From Pseudomonadota bacterium (lineage in GTDB: Bacteria > Pseudomonadota > Alphaproteobacteria > Rhizobiales > Rhizobiaceae), in contig JAIUPA010000019.1 in assembly GCA_020161665.1 (NCBI GenBank), positions 62,001-126,000 on the forward strand: 64,000 nucleotides of DNA, in the 5' to 3' direction. The notes below the pieces were generated by a model, which saw nothing but the letters and a program-made list of their open reading frames with translations, was not told where the DNA came from and ran no database searches. Made by a program: the position numbers and the translations under genes. This document shows positions 59,707 to 64,000 of this stretch, in pieces. Numbering within the stretch: the stretch's first letter is position 1; each line of letters opens with the position of its first letter.

Positions 59707-61014
59707 ATGACCGAGTTTTCCCCGCGTGAAATCGTATCCGAACTGGACCGCCACATCATCGGTCAGCACGATGCCAAGCGCGCTGTCGCAATCGCGCTTC
59801 GAAACCGCTGGCGTCGCCAGCAGCTTGAAGAAGGGCTGCGCGACGAGGTAATGCCGAAGAACATTTTGATGATCGGCCCGACCGGCGTTGGCAAGACGGA
59901 GATTTCCCGCCGTCTGGCGCGCCTTGCCGGAGCACCCTTCATCAAGGTCGAGGCCACCAAGTTCACCGAAGTCGGCTATGTCGGGCGCGATGTCGAACAG
60001 ATCATTCGCGATCTGGTCGAGATCGGCATCACCCTGACGCGTGAAAAGAAGCGCGCCGAGGTGGAAGTGCGCGCCCACCAGAATGCCGAGGAGCGGGTGC
60101 TCGATGCACTGGTCGGCTCCACGGCCTCGCCCGCAACGCGTGACAGTTTCCGCAAGAAGCTGCGCGCCGGTGAGCTGGACGACAAGGAAATCGACATCGA
60201 GGTGGCGGAAGGGGCCAGCAATGCGCCGGGCTTTGAAATTCCCGGCATGCCGGGCGCCAATATCGGTGTGCTGAACCTGTCCGAAATGTTCGGCAAGGCC
60301 ATGGGTGGCCGCACCAAGAAGGTCCACACCACGGTGGCGAAGTCCTATCCGGATCTGATCCGCGATGAATCGGACAAGCTGATCGACAATGAGGTGATCC
60401 AGCGCGAAGCGGTCCGCTCGGTGGAAAATGACGGCATCGTCTTCATCGACGAAATCGACAAGATCGCCGCCCGTGATGGTGGGGTGGGCGCTGGCGTTTC
60501 CCGAGAGGGGGTGCAGCGTGACCTCTTGCCGCTCGTCGAAGGCACGACCGTTTCCACCAAATACGGACAGGTGAAGACCGATCACATTCTCTTCATTGCG
60601 TCGGGTGCCTTCCACGTCGCCAAGCCGTCCGACCTTTTGCCGGAATTGCAGGGCCGCCTGCCGATCCGTGTCGAATTGAAGCCGCTGACCAAGGAAGATT
60701 TCCGCCGCATTCTGACGGAAACCGAAGCCAGCCTCATCCGACAGTACAAGGCGCTGATGGCCACGGAAGCGCTGACGCTCGATTTCACTGAAGACGCGAT
60801 TGATGCGCTGGCCGATACGGCGGTTCATCTGAACGCCACGGTCGAAAACATCGGCGCGCGCCGTCTTCAGACGGTGATGGAGCGGGTGCTCGATGAAATC
60901 TCTTTCAACGCCCCGGACCGGGGCGGTTCGGAAGTGATGATCGATTCCGACTATGTGCGCGAGCACGTGGGCGAACTCGCCCGCGATACCGATCTGTCGC
61001 GCTATATTCTCTGA
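59707..61014 (+). CDS. hslU: ATP-dependent protease ATPase subunit HslU
   Basis: AAA+ unfoldase that feeds HslV. Walker [10 protein letters not shown], Walker [11 protein letters not shown], the intermediate (I) domain between them, and the C-terminal DLSRYIL tail that docks in HslV are present. Length 435 is standard. A weak hairpin without a T-run follows at 61028-61051. Confidence 0.97.
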   Translation: MTEFSPREIVSELDRHIIGQHDAKRAVAIALRNRWRRQQLEEGLRDEVMPKNILMIGPTGVGKTEISRRLARLAGAPFIKVEATKFTEVGYVGRDVEQIIRDLVEIGITLTREKKRAEVEVRAHQNAEERVLDALVGSTASPATRDSFRKKLRAGELDDKEIDIEVAEGASNAPGFEIPGMPGANIGVLNLSEMFGKAMGGRTKKVHTTVAKSYPDLIRDESDKLIDNEVIQREAVRSVENDGIVFIDEIDKIAARDGGVGAGVSREGVQRDLLPLVEGTTVSTKYGQVKTDHILFIASGAFHVAKPSDLLPELQGRLPIRVELKPLTKEDFRRILTETEASLIRQYKALMATEALTLDFTEDAIDALADTAVHLNATVENIGARRLQTVMERVLDEISFNAPDRGGSEVMIDSDYVREHVGELARDTDLSRYIL

Positions 61015-61027
61015 CGCGCCATAACGG

Positions 61028-61051
61028 GGCGGGATTGTTGACAGTCCCGCC
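61028..61051 (+). terminator. Weak hairpin after hslU
   Basis: 7-bp perfect stem GGCGGGA/TCCCGCC with a 10-base loop, 13 bases past the stop. No T-run follows, so it is unlikely to be a strong intrinsic terminator. Confidence 0.45.
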
Positions 61052-61169
61052 TCGACAAGTCCGTCAAGAATTCGTTAATGGAAACCCGCTTCCGCACGCC
61101 TTGCCGAGATTTGCCATGATTCGGGTCTAACCCGCGGGCACAAGCGCAGTGACGGAGATCGGTGAACAG

Positions 61170-62129
61170 ATGGCGGACATGATGGTCAAGCTTCGGCAGT
61201 TTCTCTTTGCATTGACGGGCGTTCTCGCCCTGACCTCTGCCGATATGGCTTTGAGCGCATCCGTGCCGCCGGGCAACCGCAATGCGGAACAGCCGGCCAT
61301 TCCCGGTTCCTCGGTTCGCCGCACCTCGGCCACCAAGTCGAGCTTCGACGTGAAGTATGAGAAGGTGCGCGATCTTCTGGCCACCGACCGCAAGCTGATG
61401 TCGAAGATCAAGGCGACCGCTGCCGATTACGGCATCGACCCCATCCACATGGTGGGCGCGCTGGTCGGCGAACATACCTATAATGTCGATGCCTATGACC
61501 GGCTGCAGAGCTACTACGTCAAGGCTGCGTCTTATGCCGGTTCCAGCTTCCGCTTTGGTTATGGCGACGAGAGCATTTCCGATTTTCTGAAGCGTCCGCA
61601 ATTTGCCGGATGCCGCCAGTCCGACAGCTACAGTCTCTGGACCTGCCGCGAGGATGTCTGGGAACAGAGCTTCCGCGGCCGCAAGGTCGGCGGAACGGCG
61701 TTTCCGGATAACCGCTTCAGCGCCGTTTTCTTCCAGCCTTTCTTTGCCGGGCAGACCTTCGGTCTCGGTCAGGTCAATCCGCTGACGGCGCTGATGCTGT
61801 CCGATATGGTGGCCAAGCGCTCGGGCTATGACAGGCTTGATGAGAACGATGCCGCCGAGGTTTACAAGGCCATTATGGACCCGGATCATTCGCTGGCCTA
61901 CATGGCCGCGATCATCCGCCGTTCCATCGATGATTATCGCGAAATCGCGGGCGTCGATATTTCCACCAATCCCGGCGTTACTGCGACACTCTATAATGTC
62001 GGCAACTCGCGCCAGCGTGCCCGCGCGCTGGCAGCCCGTCGCGCCGGCGGTGGCGATGTCTGGCCGGAGGAAAATTATTACGGCTGGCTGATCAATGATC
62101 GCCTAGACGAACTGAAGAAGCTTCTCTGA
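61170..62129 (+). CDS. DUF1402 family secreted protein
   Basis: Conserved rhizobial protein of unknown function, 319 residues from ATG 61170 (GTG 61149 also in frame). An N-terminal signal peptide is visible (KLRQFLFALTGVLALTSADMALSA, cut near SA/SV), so it is periplasmic or secreted. The middle resembles lytic transglycosylase folds: GIDPIHMVGALVGEHTYN has a histidine/glutamate pair, and FGLGQVNPLTA resembles the GxxQ motif. This similarity is weak and no catalytic role can be claimed. Two cysteines (in AGCRQ and WTCRED) could form a disulfide. Confidence 0.75.
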   Translation: MADMMVKLRQFLFALTGVLALTSADMALSASVPPGNRNAEQPAIPGSSVRRTSATKSSFDVKYEKVRDLLATDRKLMSKIKATAADYGIDPIHMVGALVGEHTYNVDAYDRLQSYYVKAASYAGSSFRFGYGDESISDFLKRPQFAGCRQSDSYSLWTCREDVWEQSFRGRKVGGTAFPDNRFSAVFFQPFFAGQTFGLGQVNPLTALMLSDMVAKRSGYDRLDENDAAEVYKAIMDPDHSLAYMAAIIRRSIDDYREIAGVDISTNPGVTATLYNVGNSRQRARALAARRAGGGDVWPEENYYGWLINDRLDELKKLL

Positions 62130-62168
62130 CGCCAGCCGATTATGTCCGCATGGGCAGGACCCGAACAT

Positions 62169-62193
62169 GATTTTTTCTATTTTGGAAAAAATC
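62169..62193. promoter_or_regulatory. AT-rich palindrome upstream of glcB
   Basis: Exact inverted repeat GATTTTTTC/GAAAAAATC (9 bp) with a 7-base spacer, 87 bases before the glcB ATG. It could be an operator, or a terminator for the DUF1402 gene 39 bases after its stop. Confidence 0.5.
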
Positions 62194-62279
62194 CTTCAAA
62201 CTTTTGCAGAATTGACGAAAACCGGAATCCGAGGAAACTGCATCCAACCATAACGGCGATACGCCACGGGAGTTGAGAC

Positions 62280-64000
62280 ATGAGCCGGATTGAAAAGAAC
62301 GGGCTGGCCTTTGATGCCGGTCTTTACGAGTTTCTGACGAAGGAAGCCCTGCCGGCTGCCGGTGTGGATGCGGATGCCTACTTCGCGTCCTTCGCGGCCA
62401 TCGTCAACGAACTCGCTCCGGAGAACAAGGCGCTGCTCGAAAAGCGCGACCGCTTCCAGGAGAAGCTCGACGCCTGGTATCGTGAAAACGGCGCGCCGGT
62501 GGATATGGCCGCCTATGAAGCCTTCCTGCGCGAGATCGGCTACATCCTGCCCGAAGGCCCGGCCTTCACGGTCACGACGGACCATGTGGACGCGGAAATC
62601 GCCTCGATTGCCGGTCCGCAGCTCGTCGTTCCGGTCATGAATGCCCGCTACGCGCTGAACGCTGCCAATGCCCGCTGGGGCTCTCTCTATGATGCGCTCT
62701 ACGGCACGGATGCGATTTCCGAAGCCGATGGCGCGGAAAAGGGCAAGGGCTACAACCCGAAGCGCGGCGAAAAGGTCATCGCCTGGGCTCGCAACCTGCT
62801 TGACACCAGCGCACCGCTGGCTGCCGGTTCGTGGACGGATGTGAAGTCCTTTGCCGTTGAAGGTGGCGCGCTTGCCGTGACCCTGCTCGACGGCACGAAG
62901 ACGGCCCTCAAGGATGCGGCCTCCTTCGCCGGTTATAATGGCGATGCATCGGCCCCGACCGCGCTGCTTCTCACGAAGAACGGCCTTCACCTTGAAGTTC
63001 GCATCGACGCCAGCTCGATGATCGGCAAGACCGATCCGGCCGCGATTGCCGATGTCATCGTCGAATCGGCCATCACCACCATCATGGACTGCGAAGATTC
63101 CGTCGCTGCCGTCGATGCCGAGGACAAAGTTCTCGTTTATCGCAACTGGCTTGGCCTGATGACCGGCGACCTGTCGGAACAGGTCGAAAAGGGCGGCAAG
63201 ACCATCACCCGTCGCCTGAATGCCGACCGCGTTTACACCGCGCCGGATGGCACGTCGCTGACGCTGCATGGCCGCTCGCTGATGCTCGTTCGTAACGTCG
63301 GCCATCTGATGACCAACCCGGCTGTGCTTGACGCGGCTGGCAACGAGATCCCGGAAGGCATCATGGATGCGCTGGTTACGGCGCTCATTGCCCTCATCGA
63401 TGTTGGCCCCAAGGGTCGCCGCGCCAATTCGCGCGCCGGTTCCATGTATGTCGTGAAGCCGAAGATGCATGGCCCGGAAGAAGTGGCCTTCGCATCCAAG
63501 CTGTTCGGCAAGGTCGAAGCAGCCCTCGGCATGGCCCCGAACACCATGAAAATGGGGATCATGGACGAGGAACGCCGCACGACGGTCAACCTCAAGGAAT
63601 CGATCCGTGCGGCTGCCGCCCGCGTCGTCTTCATCAACACCGGCTTCCTCGATCGCACCGGCGACGAGATCCATACCTCGATGGAAGCTGGCCCGATGAT
63701 CCGCAAGGGCGACATGAAGCAGGCCGCCTGGATTTCCGCTTATGAACAGTGGAACGTCGATATCGGTCTCGAATGCGGCCTTTCCGGTCACGCCCAGATC
63801 GGCAAGGGCATGTGGGCCATGCCGGACCTGATGGCCGCCATGCTGGAACAGAAGATTGCCCACCCGAAGGCGGGCGCGAACACCGCATGGGTTCCCTCGC
63901 CGACGGCCGCAACCCTTCATGCCACGCACTACCACAGCGTTGATGTGGCTTCGGTTCAGGCGAGCCTGAAGAGCCGTGGCCGCGCCAAGCTGGGCGATAT
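62280..64000 (+). CDS. glcB: Malate synthase G (partial, 5' part)
   Basis: Condenses glyoxylate and acetyl-CoA to malate in the glyoxylate cycle. The first 573 codons are present; family length is about 720. The ATG at 62280 has GGGAG eight bases upstream. Motifs seen: the [15 protein letters not shown] loop, [25 protein letters not shown] with the acidic Mg ligand, and [19 protein letters not shown]. It continues past the right edge. A reverse-strand open frame of similar length is a shadow. Confidence 0.97.
   Translation, partial: MSRIEKNGLAFDAGLYEFLTKEALPAAGVDADAYFASFAAIVNELAPENKALLEKRDRFQEKLDAWYRENGAPVDMAAYEAFLREIGYILPEGPAFTVTTDHVDAEIASIAGPQLVVPVMNARYALNAANARWGSLYDALYGTDAISEADGAEKGKGYNPKRGEKVIAWARNLLDTSAPLAAGSWTDVKSFAVEGGALAVTLLDGTKTALKDAASFAGYNGDASAPTALLLTKNGLHLEVRIDASSMIGKTDPAAIADVIVESAITTIMDCEDSVAAVDAEDKVLVYRNWLGLMTGDLSEQVEKGGKTITRRLNADRVYTAPDGTSLTLHGRSLMLVRNVGHLMTNPAVLDAAGNEIPEGIMDALVTALIALIDVGPKGRRANSRAGSMYVVKPKMHGPEEVAFASKLFGKVEAALGMAPNTMKMGIMDEERRTTVNLKESIRAAAARVVFINTGFLDRTGDEIHTSMEAGPMIRKGDMKQAAWISAYEQWNVDIGLECGLSGHAQIGKGMWAMPDLMAAMLEQKIAHPKAGANTAWVPSPTAATLHATHYHSVDVASVQASLKSRGRAKLGD

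Noticed and set aside
62196..63935. Minus-strand open frame of 579 codons opposite glcB
   Set aside because: Shadow of malate synthase G; repetitive arginine/histidine/glycine-rich composition and no domain.

Overview
This window is a continuous piece of core chromosome from an alphaproteobacterium of the order Hyphomicrobiales, most likely family Rhizobiaceae (Agrobacterium/Rhizobium group). Three things point there: the gene order hemE | kinase-pyrophosphorylase-maf-aroE-coaE-dnaQ-secB, the ChvG/ChvI two-component system next to pckA and a reduced PTS, and a DivL-type kinase with tyrosine in place of histidine. The species cannot be named from the sequence. I see no phage, insertion sequence, integron, CRISPR array, rRNA or tRNA.

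Layout. 1-3.4 kb: end of leuS, then lptE and holA on the plus strand. 3.5-9.2 kb: the minus-strand cell-cycle and tRNA-modification block mnmE, mnmG, rsmG, parA, parB. 9.2-11.2 kb: a YyaL-like thioredoxin-fold protein. 11.2-14.3 kb: rho, hemJ and hemE on the minus strand. 14.29-14.67 kb: a 384-base spacer with AT-rich DNA, near-consensus DnaA boxes and a cluster of GANTC sites, proposed here as the chromosomal origin. 14.7-18.3 kb: kinase-pyrophosphorylase, maf, aroE, coaE and dnaQ running away from it. 18.3-22.5 kb: secB, fxsA and the timA-mltA-smr-HTH operon. 22.6-25.2 kb: gyrB, then a parS-like pair. 25.2-26.7 kb: a nitroreductase and a zinc-protease-like protein. 26.9-32.9 kb: trpF-trpB-trpA-accD-folC and a DUF4239-like membrane protein.

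33-45 kb: a long minus-strand run divL, tsaE-amgK fusion, murU, addB, addA, trxA. 45.3-50.9 kb: ahcY, then chvI-chvG-hprK-EIIA(Man)-HPr on the minus strand, diverging from pckA (51.3-52.9 kb). 53-54.8 kb: arfB, a small palindromic repeat, a BON-LysM protein and an AlkB-like dioxygenase. 54.8-59 kb: the minus-strand set hisB-hisH-hisA-hisF-hisE-coaA. 59.2-64 kb: hslV-hslU, a DUF1402 protein and the first 573 codons of malate synthase G (glcB).

How the parts work together. ParA, ParB and at least three good parS sites (perfect at 7806, one mismatch at 5828 and 16121) flank the proposed origin, making a compact origin-segregation domain. Two of these sites lie inside protein-coding sequence. ChvG/ChvI, HprK, EIIA-Man and HPr form an envelope-stress and carbon/nitrogen signalling module beside the gluconeogenic gene pckA. 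TsaE-AmgK and MurU join tRNA modification with cell-wall sugar recycling in the DivL operon. No clearly new multigene system is visible. The points most worth following are the origin architecture, the coding-sequence parS sites, the tyrosine H-box of DivL, the TsaE-AmgK fusion, the AccD that has lost its zinc ribbon, and a repeat that supplies the arfB stop codon.
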